From Tianweitania populi (GTDB taxonomy: Bacteria; Pseudomonadota; Alphaproteobacteria; Rhizobiales; Rhizobiaceae): a stretch of 64,000 nucleotides of DNA. The notes under the pieces are model-generated. The model was not told where the DNA came from and ran no database searches. It saw nothing but the letters and a program-made list of their open reading frames with translations. Each line of letters begins with the position of its first letter. Position 1 is the stretch's first letter. The position numbers were made by a program, and so were the translations under genes. The DNA lies in NCBI RefSeq assembly GCF_014652875.1, contig NZ_BMZQ01000002.1, forward strand, positions 620,001 through 684,000, in the 5' to 3' direction. Positions 41,475 through 51,084 of this stretch are shown here, one piece after another.

Positions 41475-42647
41475 ATGTCGAACCCCGCTGCCATTCTCGG
41501 TTTACCCAAGCCGCAATGGGCGCGTGACGATGTCGAGATGCTTTATGACATGTCGGTGCGGTTCCTCGGCGAGGAAATCGCCCCGCACTACGATAGGTTC
41601 GAGAAAAACGAGATCGTCGACAAGGATGCGTGGCGCAAGGCGGGTGCTGCCGGTCTGCTCTGCGCCTCGATGCCGGAAGAGTACGGCGGCGCGGGCGGCA
41701 CTTACGCGCATGAAAGCGCGATTGCGGAAGCGATCGGCCATGTCGGCGTGGATGGCTTCGGCATCGCGCTGCATAACGCGATCGTCGCGCCTTACATCCT
41801 GCATTACGGCTCGGAAGAGCAGAAGCAGCGCTGGCTGCCAAGGATGGCGACCGGCGAGCTGATCGGCGCGATCGCCATGACCGAGCCCGGCGCCGGTTCC
41901 GATTTGCAGGGCGTGAAGACCACGGCGCAGAAGACCGGCAACCAGTATACGCTCAACGGCTCTAAGACCTTCATCACCAACGGCCAGAACGCCAATCTGA
42001 TTATCGTCGTCGCCAAGACCGACCCGTCGCAGGGCGCCAAGGGCACGTCGCTGATCGTGGTGGAAACGGACGAGGTCGAGAGCGGCTTTGAGCGCGGGCG
42101 CAACTTGGACAAGGTGGGCCTCAAGGCCAACGACACGTCGGAACTCTTCTTCAACGATGTGCGCGTGCCCACCTCAAACCTGCTTGGTGCCGACGAGGGC
42201 CAGGGCTTCATCCAGTTAATGCAGCAGCTCGGCCAGGAGCGGCTTCTGATCGGCGCGCAATCCATCGCCATGATCGAGCGCGCGCTCACCGTGACCATCG
42301 ACTACGTCAAGGAACGCAAGGCCTTCGGCAAGGCGATTCTCGACTTCCAGAACACCCAGTTCAAGCTGGCGGAACTCAAGACCGAAGCCACCGTCGGCCG
42401 CGTCTTCTATAATGACTGCGTGCAGCGCCATATCGACAGCGGGATCGACGCCACCACCGCCTCCATGGCGAAGTATTGGCTGAGCGACCTGCAATGCAAG
42501 ATCGTGGATGAATGCCTGCAGCTGCATGGCGGCTATGGCTACATGAACGAATATCCGATCGCGCGCATGTTCCGCGACGCGAGGGTGCAGCGCATTTATG
42601 GCGGCACCAATGAGATCATGAAGCTTTTGATTGCGCGGAGTCTGTGA
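41475..42647 (+). CDS. Acyl-CoA dehydrogenase, classic length
   Basis: A 390-residue flavoprotein. FAD/substrate blocks are IAMTEPGAGSDLQGVKTTA and NGSKTFITNGQNA, and the C-terminal segment is RIYGGTNEIMKLL. At the position of the catalytic Glu of medium/short-chain enzymes (YEGT) there is Gly. The base is therefore probably the Glu of the helix MIERALTVT, as in long-chain and isovaleryl-CoA dehydrogenases. A strong AAGGAGG site precedes the ATG. Substrate range is inferred only broadly as longer or branched acyl-CoA. Confidence 0.92.
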   Translation: MSNPAAILGLPKPQWARDDVEMLYDMSVRFLGEEIAPHYDRFEKNEIVDKDAWRKAGAAGLLCASMPEEYGGAGGTYAHESAIAEAIGHVGVDGFGIALHNAIVAPYILHYGSEEQKQRWLPRMATGELIGAIAMTEPGAGSDLQGVKTTAQKTGNQYTLNGSKTFITNGQNANLIIVVAKTDPSQGAKGTSLIVVETDEVESGFERGRNLDKVGLKANDTSELFFNDVRVPTSNLLGADEGQGFIQLMQQLGQERLLIGAQSIAMIERALTVTIDYVKERKAFGKAILDFQNTQFKLAELKTEATVGRVFYNDCVQRHIDSGIDATTASMAKYWLSDLQCKIVDECLQLHGGYGYMNEYPIARMFRDARVQRIYGGTNEIMKLLIARSL

Positions 42648-42649
42648 CC

Positions 42650-43105
42650 ATGTCGACCCACACAGCCACCATCCGCTGGCGCCAGGACGAGGACGATCAT
42701 TTCTCGCTGGGTCGCTATACGCGCGTGCATGAGATCAGCTTCGATGGCGGCACCACGATCCAGGCGTCGGGCGCGCCCGGCAATGTGCCGGCACAGTTCT
42801 CCAGCGAAAACTCGGTCGATCCCGAAGAACTCTTCGTCGCCTCCTTGTCGTCCTGCCACATGCTGTGGTTCCTCGATCTGGCGCGGCGCGCCGGCGTCGA
42901 AATCCTGTCTTATGAGGATCAGGCCGAGGGCGTAATGGAGAAGGACGCCGAGGGTCGCACATCCATCACAAGGGTGACGTTGCGCCCGCGCGTCGATGGC
43001 ACTGCCGCGCCCGAAAAGCTCGCCGAGTTGCACAAACAAGCGCATGACGCTTGTTTCATCGCCAATTCCGTCAAGACGGCCGTGACCGTCGAACCCGCTT
43101 CCTAA
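42650..43105 (+). CDS. OsmC-family peroxiredoxin-like protein
   Basis: A 151-residue OsmC/Ohr-superfamily protein with the two peroxidatic-type cysteines Cys69 (SSCHML) and Cys135 (HDACFIANS), and the Glu of the DPEELF motif. Members reduce organic hydroperoxides, which fits an operon in which acyl-CoA oxidation makes reactive oxygen and lipid peroxides. It begins two bases after the stop of the acyl-CoA dehydrogenase. Confidence 0.88.
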   Translation: MSTHTATIRWRQDEDDHFSLGRYTRVHEISFDGGTTIQASGAPGNVPAQFSSENSVDPEELFVASLSSCHMLWFLDLARRAGVEILSYEDQAEGVMEKDAEGRTSITRVTLRPRVDGTAAPEKLAELHKQAHDACFIANSVKTAVTVEPAS

Positions 43106-43119
43106 AGGAGACATCGATC

Positions 43120-44328
43120 ATGGCCGACGCCTATATCTATGACGCCGTTCGCACCCCGCGCGGGCGCGGCAAGAAAGACGGCTCGCTGCATGAAGTGCCG
43201 GCCGTGCGGCTCGGCGCGCGGATGCTGGAAGCCGTGCGTGACCGCAACGGACTGGACACCGCCCAGGTCGACGACATCATCTTCGGTTGCGTCGATCCCG
43301 TCGGCGAAGCCGGTTCGGTGATCCCGCGCTCGGCCGCTTTCGAAGCCGGCTACGACATCAAGGCGCCGGGCATGCAGATTTCGCGCTTCTGCGCATCGGG
43401 TCTCGACGCCATCAATCTGGGCGCGGCCAAGATCGCGCAGGGAGCCGATGACATCGTGATCGCCGGCGGCGTGGAATCCATGTCGCGCGTCGGCATGGGC
43501 ATGTCGGGCGGCGCCTGGTTCATGGATCCCTCCGTCGGCCTGCCCGCCTGGTTTATGCCGCAGGGCGTGTCCGCCGACCTGATCGCCACGCGCTACGGCT
43601 TTTCGCGCGACGATGTGGACGCTTATGCGGTGGAAAGCCAAAAGCGCGCGGCGAAGGCCTGGGAAGATGGCCGCTTCAAGAACTCCGTCATTCCGGTCAA
43701 GGACCAGAACGGCATGACCATCCTCGACCATGACGAGCATATGCGGCCGACCACCGACATGCAGTCACTGGCTTCGCTCAACCCGTCCTTCGTCATGCCC
43801 GGCGAAATGGGCGGCTTCGATGCGGTGGCCGTTCAGCGTTATCCGGAACTCGAGGGCATCAACCACGTCCACCATGCCGGCAATTCCTCCGGCATCGTGG
43901 ATGGCGCGGCCGCCGTGCTGCTCGGCTCCAAAAAGGCCGGCAAGGCGATGGGCGTGAAGCCCCGCGCCCGCATCCGTGCTTTCTCCAACATCGGTTCGGA
44001 GCCTGCGATGATGCTGACTGGCCCGGTCGACGTGACCGAAAAGCTGCTCAAGCGCGCCGGCATGAAGCTGTCGGACATCGACCTGTTCGAGCTCAACGAA
44101 GCCTTCGCTGCCGTGGTGCTCCGTTATATGCAGGCCTTCGACATCGACCACAAAGACATCAACGTAAATGGCGGCGCGATTGCCATGGGCCATCCGCTGG
44201 GTGCCACCGGCGCGATGATCTTGGGCACGTTGCTCGACGAAATGGAACGCCGCGACGTCAATGTCGGCCTCGTCACCCTGTGCATCGGCGCCGGCATGGG
44301 CACCGCCACCATCATCGAGCGCGTGTAA
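43120..44328 (+). CDS. fadA: Acetyl-CoA C-acyltransferase (thiolase)
   Basis: A 402-residue thiolase that cleaves 3-ketoacyl-CoA with CoA. The nucleophile Cys91 lies in [11 protein letters not shown], the active-site His in [11 protein letters not shown], and the second Cys in [15 protein letters not shown] is nine bases before the ATG. Beta subunit of the FadAB pair; fadB follows after the isochorismatase gene. Confidence 0.93.
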   Translation: MADAYIYDAVRTPRGRGKKDGSLHEVPAVRLGARMLEAVRDRNGLDTAQVDDIIFGCVDPVGEAGSVIPRSAAFEAGYDIKAPGMQISRFCASGLDAINLGAAKIAQGADDIVIAGGVESMSRVGMGMSGGAWFMDPSVGLPAWFMPQGVSADLIATRYGFSRDDVDAYAVESQKRAAKAWEDGRFKNSVIPVKDQNGMTILDHDEHMRPTTDMQSLASLNPSFVMPGEMGGFDAVAVQRYPELEGINHVHHAGNSSGIVDGAAAVLLGSKKAGKAMGVKPRARIRAFSNIGSEPAMMLTGPVDVTEKLLKRAGMKLSDIDLFELNEAFAAVVLRYMQAFDIDHKDINVNGGAIAMGHPLGATGAMILGTLLDEMERRDVNVGLVTLCIGAGMGTATIIERV

Positions 44329-44334
44329 GCTCCG

Positions 44335-44913
44335 ATGTTGGCACCCAACAGCACGGCCCTTATCCTGGTCGATGTGCAACAAGCCTTCGTGCAGTGGGAA
44401 GCGCAGGGACTGCGCCGCAACAATCCGGATGCGGTTTCCAATATCGCGAAGCTGCTGACGGCTTTCCGCGCCCGGGGCATGCCGGTCTTCCACATCCGCC
44501 ACGCTTCTACGGAAGCAGACTCCGCGCTTCGGCCCGATCGTCCGGGCTTCGAGCCGATCGAGGTCGCGCGGGAGCATCCCGGCGAAGCCGTGATCGTCAA
44601 GCACGTCAACGCGTCCTTCATCGGCACCGATCTCGAAGAACAGTTGCGGGATGGCGGGATCAAGACTCTGGTTATCGCCGGCATCACGACCAACCATTGC
44701 GTGGAAACGACTACCCGCATGGGCGGCAATCTGGGCTTCGACGCACGGCTCGTGAGCGATGCCTATTACACATTCGACCGCATCGGCTTCGATGGCGCGC
44801 CCGAAAGCGCCGAGACGATCCATGCCATGACCCTCTCCAACCTCAGCGGCGAATTCGCCACAATCGAAACCACGGATACAGTGTTGGCCGCGCTGATCAG
44901 CGTAGCGGCGTGA
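44335..44913 (+). CDS. Isochorismatase-family cysteine hydrolase
   Basis: A 192-residue hydrolase with the family triad Asp13 (ILVDVQQAF), Lys89 ([10 protein letters not shown]) and Cys122 ([10 protein letters not shown]). The family includes nicotinamidases, biurea/ureidoacrylate hydrolases and many uncharacterised amidases. Its place between fadA and fadB, with 6- and 10-base gaps, means it is co-expressed with fatty-acid degradation, but no reaction in that pathway needs it. Substrate unknown. Confidence 0.87.
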   Translation: MLAPNSTALILVDVQQAFVQWEAQGLRRNNPDAVSNIAKLLTAFRARGMPVFHIRHASTEADSALRPDRPGFEPIEVAREHPGEAVIVKHVNASFIGTDLEEQLRDGGIKTLVIAGITTNHCVETTTRMGGNLGFDARLVSDAYYTFDRIGFDGAPESAETIHAMTLSNLSGEFATIETTDTVLAALISVAA

Positions 44914-44923
44914 GGAGCATCCG

Positions 44924-47146
44924 ATGACCTACACCAACTTCACCGTTGAAACCGATGCCGAGGGCCTGGCGCTCGTTACCTGGGACATGCCGGATCGCTC
45001 GATGAACGTCTTCACCGAAGACGCGCTGCGCGAGCTTGACGCCATCATTGATGACGTCACCAAAGATGAGGCAATCAAGGGCGCGGTGTTCACGTCGGGC
45101 AAGGAGACCTTCTCCGGCGGCGCCGACCTCACCATGCTCAAAGGCATGACGGCCGAGTTCGCGCGCCTTGAGGCTGAGGATAAGGACAAGGCGGTCGCCT
45201 TCCTGTACGACCGCGCCGGCGCGATGAGCCGCATCTTCCGCAAGTTGGAAACCTCCGGCAAGCCTTGGGTGTCTGCCATCAACGGCACCTGCATGGGCGG
45301 CGCGTTCGAGCTGTCCTTGGCGTGCCACGGCCGTGTTGCAGCCGACTCCGATGCTGTAAAAATGGCGCTGCCGGAAGTGAAGGTCGGCATCTTCCCCGGT
45401 GCCGGCGGCACCCAGCGCGTGCCGCGCCTTGCCAACACGCAGGACGCGTTGCAGATGCTGACTTCGGGCCAGACGCTGGCGCCGAAAAAGGCAAAGAGCA
45501 TGGGCCTGATTACGGAAATCGCCGCGCCCGATGCGCTGGTCGCCGTGGCCAAGAGCCTGATAAAGAACGGCCTCAAGCCGGTTCAGCTTTGGGACGAGAA
45601 GGGCTTCAAGTTGCCGGGCGGTCCGGTCTATTCCGCCGCCGGTGCGAACCTCTGGCCGCCGGCGATTGCGATTGCGCGGCGCGAAACTTCCGGCAACTAT
45701 CCGGCGGTGATGGCGATCCTCAAGAGCGTGTATGAGGGCCTGCTGGTGCCCTTCGACACGGCGCTGCGCATCGAGCTGCGCTACTTCGTTGAGATCATGC
45801 AGACCACCGAAGCGGCGATGATGATCCGCTCGCTTTTCGTGTCCTTGCAGGAGCTGAACAAGGGCGCGCGGCGGCCGGCCGGCCAGCCAGAAACCAAGTT
45901 CACCAAGATCGGCGTGCTCGGTGCCGGCTTCATGGGCGCGGGCATCGCCTATGTCACGGCCAAGGCCGGCATTCCCGTGGTGCTTGTCGACCGCGACATG
46001 GACGCCGCCAACAAGGGCAAGGCACATTCGGAAAGTCTGGTCGACGGCCAGATCAAGAAGGGTCGCGCCACGGCCGAGGACAAGGGCAAGCTCCTGTCCC
46101 TCATCACGCCAACCGCCGATTATGCCGACCTCAAGGGTTGCGACCTGATCGTCGAAGCCGTGTTCGAGGATTCGGAAATCAAGAAGGGCGTGACGACCCA
46201 GGCGGAAGCCGTGATCGCCAAGGACGCGATCTTTGCGTCCAACACATCGACCATACCGATCACCGGTCTTGCCAAGAACTCGAAGCGGCCGGCCAACTTC
46301 ATCGGCATCCACTTCTTCTCGCCGGTGGACAAGATGATGCTGGTGGAGATCATTCTCGGCAAGAAGACCGAGGACAAGGCAATTGCGGTGGCGATGGACT
46401 TCGTGCGCGCCATCAAGAAGACGCCGATCGTGGTCAACGACACACGCGGCTTCTACGTCAATCGCTGCGTGCTGCGTTACATGTCGGAAGCCTACAAGAT
46501 GCTGATCGAGGGCATCCCGGCGCCGATGATCGAAAACGCCGCCAAGCTCGCCGGCATGCCGGTTGGACCCTTGGCGCTGACCGACGAGACGGCGGTCGAC
46601 CTCGCGCAGAAGATCATGAAGCAGACGGTGCGCGATCTCGGCGAAAAGGCCGTCGATCCGGCCCAGCTCGACCTCATCAACACGATGGTCGACAAGCATG
46701 ATCGCAAGGGCCGCAAGAACGGCAAGGGCTTCTATGATTATCCCGCCAAGCCCGCGAAGAAGTCGCTCTGGCCGGGTCTCAAGGATCTTTACAAGCAGAA
46801 GAAGCCTGAGGACGTCGACATCGAGGAGGTCAAGCAGCGCCTCTTGGTGACGATCGCGCTTGAAGCCGCCCGCGTCATGGAAGAAGGCATCGTGGTGGAT
46901 CCGCGCGAAGCCGATGTCGGCTCCATCCTTGCTTTCGGCTTCGCGCCTTATACGGGCGGCGCTCTGTCTTATATCGACGGCATGGGCGTGAAGACCTTCG
47001 TGAAGCTCGCAAAAACCCTGCAGAAGAAATACGGCGCGGACTTCAAGGCGCCGAAGCTGTTGCAGGACATGGCCGACAAGGGCGAAACCTTCTACGAGCG
47101 GTTCGATCCCTACAACACCACGCCGCCGCAGAAGCAGGCGGCGTAA
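44924..47146 (+). CDS. fadB: Multifunctional enoyl-CoA hydratase / 3-hydroxyacyl-CoA dehydrogenase
   Basis: A 740-residue alpha subunit of the fatty-acid oxidation complex. Residues 1-~190 form the crotonase domain, with the oxyanion-hole segments SGKETFSGGADL and NGTCMGGAFELSL. The NAD-binding domain starts near 325 with GAGFMGAGIAYVTAKAG. HFFSPVDKMMLVEII and the following 3HCDH C-terminal domains complete it. A GAGGAG site precedes the ATG. Together with fadA it completes hydration, oxidation and thiolysis. Confidence 0.94.
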   Translation: MTYTNFTVETDAEGLALVTWDMPDRSMNVFTEDALRELDAIIDDVTKDEAIKGAVFTSGKETFSGGADLTMLKGMTAEFARLEAEDKDKAVAFLYDRAGAMSRIFRKLETSGKPWVSAINGTCMGGAFELSLACHGRVAADSDAVKMALPEVKVGIFPGAGGTQRVPRLANTQDALQMLTSGQTLAPKKAKSMGLITEIAAPDALVAVAKSLIKNGLKPVQLWDEKGFKLPGGPVYSAAGANLWPPAIAIARRETSGNYPAVMAILKSVYEGLLVPFDTALRIELRYFVEIMQTTEAAMMIRSLFVSLQELNKGARRPAGQPETKFTKIGVLGAGFMGAGIAYVTAKAGIPVVLVDRDMDAANKGKAHSESLVDGQIKKGRATAEDKGKLLSLITPTADYADLKGCDLIVEAVFEDSEIKKGVTTQAEAVIAKDAIFASNTSTIPITGLAKNSKRPANFIGIHFFSPVDKMMLVEIILGKKTEDKAIAVAMDFVRAIKKTPIVVNDTRGFYVNRCVLRYMSEAYKMLIEGIPAPMIENAAKLAGMPVGPLALTDETAVDLAQKIMKQTVRDLGEKAVDPAQLDLINTMVDKHDRKGRKNGKGFYDYPAKPAKKSLWPGLKDLYKQKKPEDVDIEEVKQRLLVTIALEAARVMEEGIVVDPREADVGSILAFGFAPYTGGALSYIDGMGVKTFVKLAKTLQKKYGADFKAPKLLQDMADKGETFYERFDPYNTTPPQKQAA

Positions 47147-47157
47147 GGGGCTGAGCG

Positions 47158-47703
47158 ATGTATGTCTGGGCGCGGCTAGCGCGGACGCTGGCCTCGTCCA
47201 ACAAACGGGGTCCTTACCGGATGGGCGGCGAAAGCCGCCTCCGTTTCCGCTGTCTGCCATCCGACATCGACTTCAACCTGCATCTCAACAATGCCCGCTA
47301 CATGATGCTGGCCGATGTCGGCCGCCTCGACATCTTCAATCGCAGCGGGTTGATCCAACTTGCCCGCGAGCGCGGCTGGGCGCCCATGCTCGGCAGCTTG
47401 CAGACCGTGTTCGTGCGCGAGATCAGGCTGTGGAAGCGCTTCGAACTTGTGTCCACTCTGGAAACCTGGGCCGACACGCAGATCATCGGACGCCATCGCT
47501 TCGTGATCGACGGCGATGTGACCGCCGCTATCGTGCTGACCACCGGTGGCATCTATGACGCAAGAGGCCGCGCTTTCGTGCCGATCCAGGATGCGGTCGC
47601 AGCGCTCGGCATCGACGCCACACCGCGTGAGCCGACGGAGGCTGAAGCGATCTTCATGGCCTCGCATACCGGTTTGCGGGCGATCGCCAAGTCGGGCGGC
47701 TGA
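47158..47703 (+). CDS. Hotdog-fold acyl-CoA thioesterase
   Basis: A 181-residue 4HBT/FadM-like protein. The catalytic-type motif DIDFNLHLNNARYMMLAD has the DxxxHxNN pattern of acyl-CoA thioesterases of this group. The last gene of the beta-oxidation operon, 11 bases after fadB; it probably releases CoA from intermediates that stall the cycle. Confidence 0.87.
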   Translation: MYVWARLARTLASSNKRGPYRMGGESRLRFRCLPSDIDFNLHLNNARYMMLADVGRLDIFNRSGLIQLARERGWAPMLGSLQTVFVREIRLWKRFELVSTLETWADTQIIGRHRFVIDGDVTAAIVLTTGGIYDARGRAFVPIQDAVAALGIDATPREPTEAEAIFMASHTGLRAIAKSGG

Positions 47704-47786
47704 GCGCGCAACGGACTGGACAAGCGCCGCCGACGCACTTACAACGAATCAGGACTTTTTTCCTCTTATCGGCAATGAGCAGAGCC

Positions 47787-48434
47787 ATGCTCTCGCATGA
47801 AAAAGTATGGGCGGCGATCGATGCGCTGGCGGCGCGCCATGCGCTGTCGGCGTCCGGCCTAGCGAAGAAGGCGGGACTCGATTCCACCGCCTTCAACAAG
47901 TCAAAACGGCAGTCCGTCGATGGCCGGCCGCGCTGGCCTTCCACCGAGTCGCTCGCCAAGATCATGGCCGCGACTGGGTCGTCTTTGGACGAGTTCATGG
48001 GGTTCATCACGAAGACGGCCGACGTAGCCGCGACAAAACATAAGCCGGCTAAAGGCGTTCCATTAGTCGGATTCGCACAAGCGGGCGCGGGCGGCTACTT
48101 CACGGATGCGGGCTTTCCCGTTGGCCAAGGCTGGGAAACGGTTGAGGCGCCTGCGATCGTGCCGGAAGGTGGCTATGCTCTGGAGGTGCAAGGCGATTCC
48201 ATGCTGCCGCTGTATCGCCACGGCGACCGGCTCATCGTCGATCCCAATGCAACGGCTCGCAAAGGGGACCGCGTGGTGGTGAAAACCACCGGCGGCGAGG
48301 TGACGGCCAAGATCCTGGTGCGCCGCACTCCCGACCTGGTGGAACTGCATTCGCTCAATCCCGAGCATCCTGACCGCACGATACCACTCAACGATGTCGA
48401 GTGGATTGCGCGTATCGTCTGGGCCAGCCAGTAG
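47787..48434 (+). CDS. HTH/S24-peptidase-type transcriptional regulator
   Basis: A 215-residue LexA/CI-like regulator. The N-terminal helix-turn-helix contains SASGLAKKAGLDSTAFNKSKR; the C-terminal S24 domain has the Ser in VQGDSMLPLYRHGDRLIV and the general-base Lys in GGEVTAKILVRR. The start at ATG 47787 (MLSHEKVW) matches my memory of relatives; an ATG four codons upstream is possible. There is no clear Ala-Gly cleavage site between the domains, so self-cleavage is not assured. No phage genes are near, so it reads as a host regulator. Targets unknown. Confidence 0.82.
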   Translation: MLSHEKVWAAIDALAARHALSASGLAKKAGLDSTAFNKSKRQSVDGRPRWPSTESLAKIMAATGSSLDEFMGFITKTADVAATKHKPAKGVPLVGFAQAGAGGYFTDAGFPVGQGWETVEAPAIVPEGGYALEVQGDSMLPLYRHGDRLIVDPNATARKGDRVVVKTTGGEVTAKILVRRTPDLVELHSLNPEHPDRTIPLNDVEWIARIVWASQ

Positions 48435-48437
48435 ATC

Positions 48438-49292
48438 ATGCAGCGGCGGCTCAGCACCACCGGTTTTACCGCACTTGTCGGCGGCGGGCTGATCTTGTTC
48501 TGCGCCGCGATCTTTGCGTCCGGCCTTCATATCAAGGCGCGTGAGGCATCGCCATCCGTGACCATGGAAGACGTGCCCTTCATGCCCGACCCGGCACTCG
48601 ACGATGACGATGCTGCCGCCATGTCGGAAGCTGCCGGCATCGAGAGCCCGCCGGATGATGGCGGCGCGGTGTTGCCGCTCGAGCCGGAAACCGTGCCTGA
48701 GCAGCCCTCGCAAGCGGCGTCCGCGCCGGCTGCTGCCAACAATCCCGTTCCCGATGGATGGAAGCCAAAGCTGCTTTATCGCCCGACCGCCAGTGCTGCC
48801 GGCCGCATCGAAGCGCAGGGCTACCAGATCGCGATCAGCGGCATAGAGCCGGTGGATCCCGGCGAAAGCTGCGGTGAAGGCGCTAATGCCTGGCCCTGCG
48901 GAACCGCCGCGCGCACCCAGTTTCGCCAGCTGCTGCGCGGCCGCGCGCTGACCTGCACCGTGCCTGATGCGGCACCCGCCGAGCCGGTTGAAACGGCCTG
49001 CAGCGTCGGCGGCGAGGATGTCGGCACCTGGCTGGTTGCGCAAGGCTGGGCGCGGGCCAGCGAAGGTGGCGCGCTGGCTGATGCGGGCGATCAAGCGCGT
49101 GATGCCGGTCGCGGTATCTATGGCAGCAAGCCGGTTCTGCCGGCGATCGAGGTCAACACGCCGTCCGGCCTCGAACTCGCCGTGCCGCCCTCTGCGCCCA
49201 GCATCATCGCGCCAGCGCCCCAGGCCCAAGCGCCAGCGATCACCGATGATCGCGGCGCGTTTCCGCCCGCCCCGAGTTTGCCGGTCCAGTAA
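48438..49292 (+). CDS. Membrane-anchored thermonuclease-like protein, probably catalytically inactive
   Basis: A 284-residue protein with one N-terminal transmembrane helix (GFTALVGGGLILFCAAIFASG), an acidic Pro/Ala-rich linker, a ~110-residue staphylococcal-nuclease-like (OB) domain at ~120-235, and a disordered Pro-rich tail. The fold shows in GYQIAISGIEPVD, GTAARTQFRQLLRGRALTC, and EDVGTWLVAQGWARA. The Arg and Glu that begin the catalytic site in active nucleases are not seen in the IAISGIEPVD segment. It begins 3 bases after the S24 regulator, so the two are co-transcribed. Its stop is only 8 bases from the end of lysS. Confidence 0.7.
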   Translation: MQRRLSTTGFTALVGGGLILFCAAIFASGLHIKAREASPSVTMEDVPFMPDPALDDDDAAAMSEAAGIESPPDDGGAVLPLEPETVPEQPSQAASAPAAANNPVPDGWKPKLLYRPTASAAGRIEAQGYQIAISGIEPVDPGESCGEGANAWPCGTAARTQFRQLLRGRALTCTVPDAAPAEPVETACSVGGEDVGTWLVAQGWARASEGGALADAGDQARDAGRGIYGSKPVLPAIEVNTPSGLELAVPPSAPSIIAPAPQAQAPAITDDRGAFPPAPSLPVQ

Positions 49293-49300
49293 GTCCTCGC

Positions 49301-50956
49301 TTACTTCAACTCGCCTGCGAGTGCCTTGGCGATCAGCGCGCGCGTTTCTTCGATGCCGTAAAGTGCAGCAAACGAGCCGAAGCGCGGGCCGCGTTCCTGG
49401 CCGATCAGCACCTGATAGATCATCGCAAAGAAGGCGACCGATACGCCCGGCCCGCCTTCCGGGCTCTTCTTGGCATGATCCTGATAGCGCTCGATGCGGC
49501 GCGCGACGTTGAGCGCGGCGTTCTGGATCGCCTCGCCATCTGAACCCGCCGGCAGTTGACCGAGTGTGTCGGAAAGCGCAGCCAGCGCCTCACGCTCGAC
49601 CTCGTCGGCAGCGCGGAAGGTTTTGGTCGGCTTCACGAAATCGTCGAAGTAGCGGATGGCGTAGCCGGTCAGCCGGTCGAGTTCCGGATGCGTCTCAGCT
49701 GTTACACCTGGCGCATAGCGCGAGATGAAGCCCCACAGCACATCCTTGTTCTGCGCGTTGGAAGCACTGACGAGATTGAGCAGCAGCGCAAACGGCACCG
49801 GCAGTTCAACCTCCGGCGGGCTGCCGCTGTGGATATGCCAGACGGGATTGTCGAGCTGCGCCTTGGCATCCTGCCGGCGATAGGCGGACAGATAGGTGTA
49901 ATACTCGTCCACCGCCTTCGGGATGACGTCGAAGTACAATCGCTTCGCCGTGCGCGGCTTCTGGAACATGTAGAGCGACAGGCTTTCGGTTGGCGCGTAA
50001 GCCAGCCACTCGTCGATGGTGATGCCGTTGCCCTTGGACTTCGAGATCTTCTCGCCGTTCTCATCAAGAAACAGCTCGTACACGAAATGCTCCGGCGGCC
50101 GCCCTCCCAGGATGGAGCAGATGCGGTCATAGATCACCTGGTTGGTCTGGTGATCCTTGCCGAACATTTCGAAATCGACGTCGAGAGCTGCCCAGCGCAT
50201 GCCAAAGTCCGGCTTCCATTGCAGCTTCACCCGTCCGCCGGTGATCGGCAGCGTGATTTCCTCGCCGTCCTCGTCGTCGAAGGTGATGGTGCCTTCTTTC
50301 GAGTCCACGTTCTTCATCGGCACGTAAAGCACGCGGCCGGACTTCGGCGAGATCGGCAGGAACGGGCTGTAGGTCGCCTGGCGCTCGGCACCGAGTGTCG
50401 GCAGCATCACCCTCATGATCTGGTCATAGCGCTCGGCAGCGAGGCGCAGCATCGCGTCGAAGCGGCCCTGCTTGTAGTATTCGGTCGCACTGGCGAAGGT
50501 GTAGTCGAAGCCGAAGGTGTCGAGGAAGCGCCGGAGCATCGCATTGTTGTGGTGCCCGAAGCTCTCGTAATCGCCGCCGAACGGGTTCGGCACCGAAGTC
50601 AACGGCTTGTGCAGATGCGGCTCGAGGAAGGCGCGATCCGGCACATTGTCCGGGATCTTGCGCATGCCGTCCATATCGTCGGAAAAGCACAGCAGCTTCG
50701 TTGCCACCTTGTTTTCGGTCAGCACATGAAAGGCGTGGCGCACCATCGTGGTGCGCGCGACTTCGCCGAACGTGCCGATATGCGGCAGACCGGACGGGCC
50801 GTAGCCCGTTTCAAACAGGATGGTTTGGGGGAGATCGCGCCCTTCATAGCGCTTGATGATCTTTTTCGCTTCCTCGAACGGCCAGGCTTTGCTCACGCCC
50901 GCGGCTTCCAGAACCTCGGGAGAAAGCTGCATGGACGTTGGCAAAGCGGAAGACAT
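49301..50956 (-). CDS. lysS: Lysyl-tRNA synthetase, class I
   Basis: A 551-residue class I enzyme that charges tRNA-Lys. The HIGH-type motif is [13 protein letters not shown] near residue 50 and the KMSKS-type motif is [10 protein letters not shown] near residue 303. The LysRS-I form is typical of archaea, alphaproteobacteria and spirochaetes, in contrast to the class II LysS of most bacteria. An alpha-helical cage-type anticodon-binding domain ends the protein. Monocistronic; the C-terminus converges on the nuclease-like gene. Confidence 0.95.
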   Translation of the reverse strand: MSSALPTSMQLSPEVLEAAGVSKAWPFEEAKKIIKRYEGRDLPQTILFETGYGPSGLPHIGTFGEVARTTMVRHAFHVLTENKVATKLLCFSDDMDGMRKIPDNVPDRAFLEPHLHKPLTSVPNPFGGDYESFGHHNNAMLRRFLDTFGFDYTFASATEYYKQGRFDAMLRLAAERYDQIMRVMLPTLGAERQATYSPFLPISPKSGRVLYVPMKNVDSKEGTITFDDEDGEEITLPITGGRVKLQWKPDFGMRWAALDVDFEMFGKDHQTNQVIYDRICSILGGRPPEHFVYELFLDENGEKISKSKGNGITIDEWLAYAPTESLSLYMFQKPRTAKRLYFDVIPKAVDEYYTYLSAYRRQDAKAQLDNPVWHIHSGSPPEVELPVPFALLLNLVSASNAQNKDVLWGFISRYAPGVTAETHPELDRLTGYAIRYFDDFVKPTKTFRAADEVEREALAALSDTLGQLPAGSDGEAIQNAALNVARRIERYQDHAKKSPEGGPGVSVAFFAMIYQVLIGQERGPRFGSFAALYGIEETRALIAKALAGELK

Positions 50957-51026
50957 GGTGTTGATCCCTGGGAAGTGAGCGGAATGGGCCGTTGAACGGG
51001 CGGAAACCGCGACGTCCTTCGCTTAA

Positions 51027-51065
51027 GCGGCCTAAGCGCCAGCGTCAATCCAAGGTTTAGGCCGC
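51027..51065. terminator. Weak hairpin between lysS and solute-binding-protein gene
   Basis: A perfect 9-bp stem (GCGGCCTAA/TTAGGCCGC) encloses a 21-base loop. There is no T-tract on either side, so it may be a transcript-end stabiliser for the leftward operon rather than an intrinsic terminator. Confidence 0.3.
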
Positions 51066-51084
51066 GGCTTTTCAGCCATCGCGT

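Noticed and set aside
44897-47260. 787-codon open frame on the minus strand opposite fadB
   Set aside because: It mirrors fadB exactly, reads as His/Arg/Gly-rich text without domains, and is explained by the high GC at third codon positions.
47787-48434. Prophage repressor
   Set aside because: The S24/HTH protein looks like a phage CI protein, but there are no integrase, capsid or tail genes and the neighbours are housekeeping genes.
49556-50995. 479-codon open frame on the plus strand
   Set aside because: It is the shadow of lysS; the composition is typical of reverse-frame translation.
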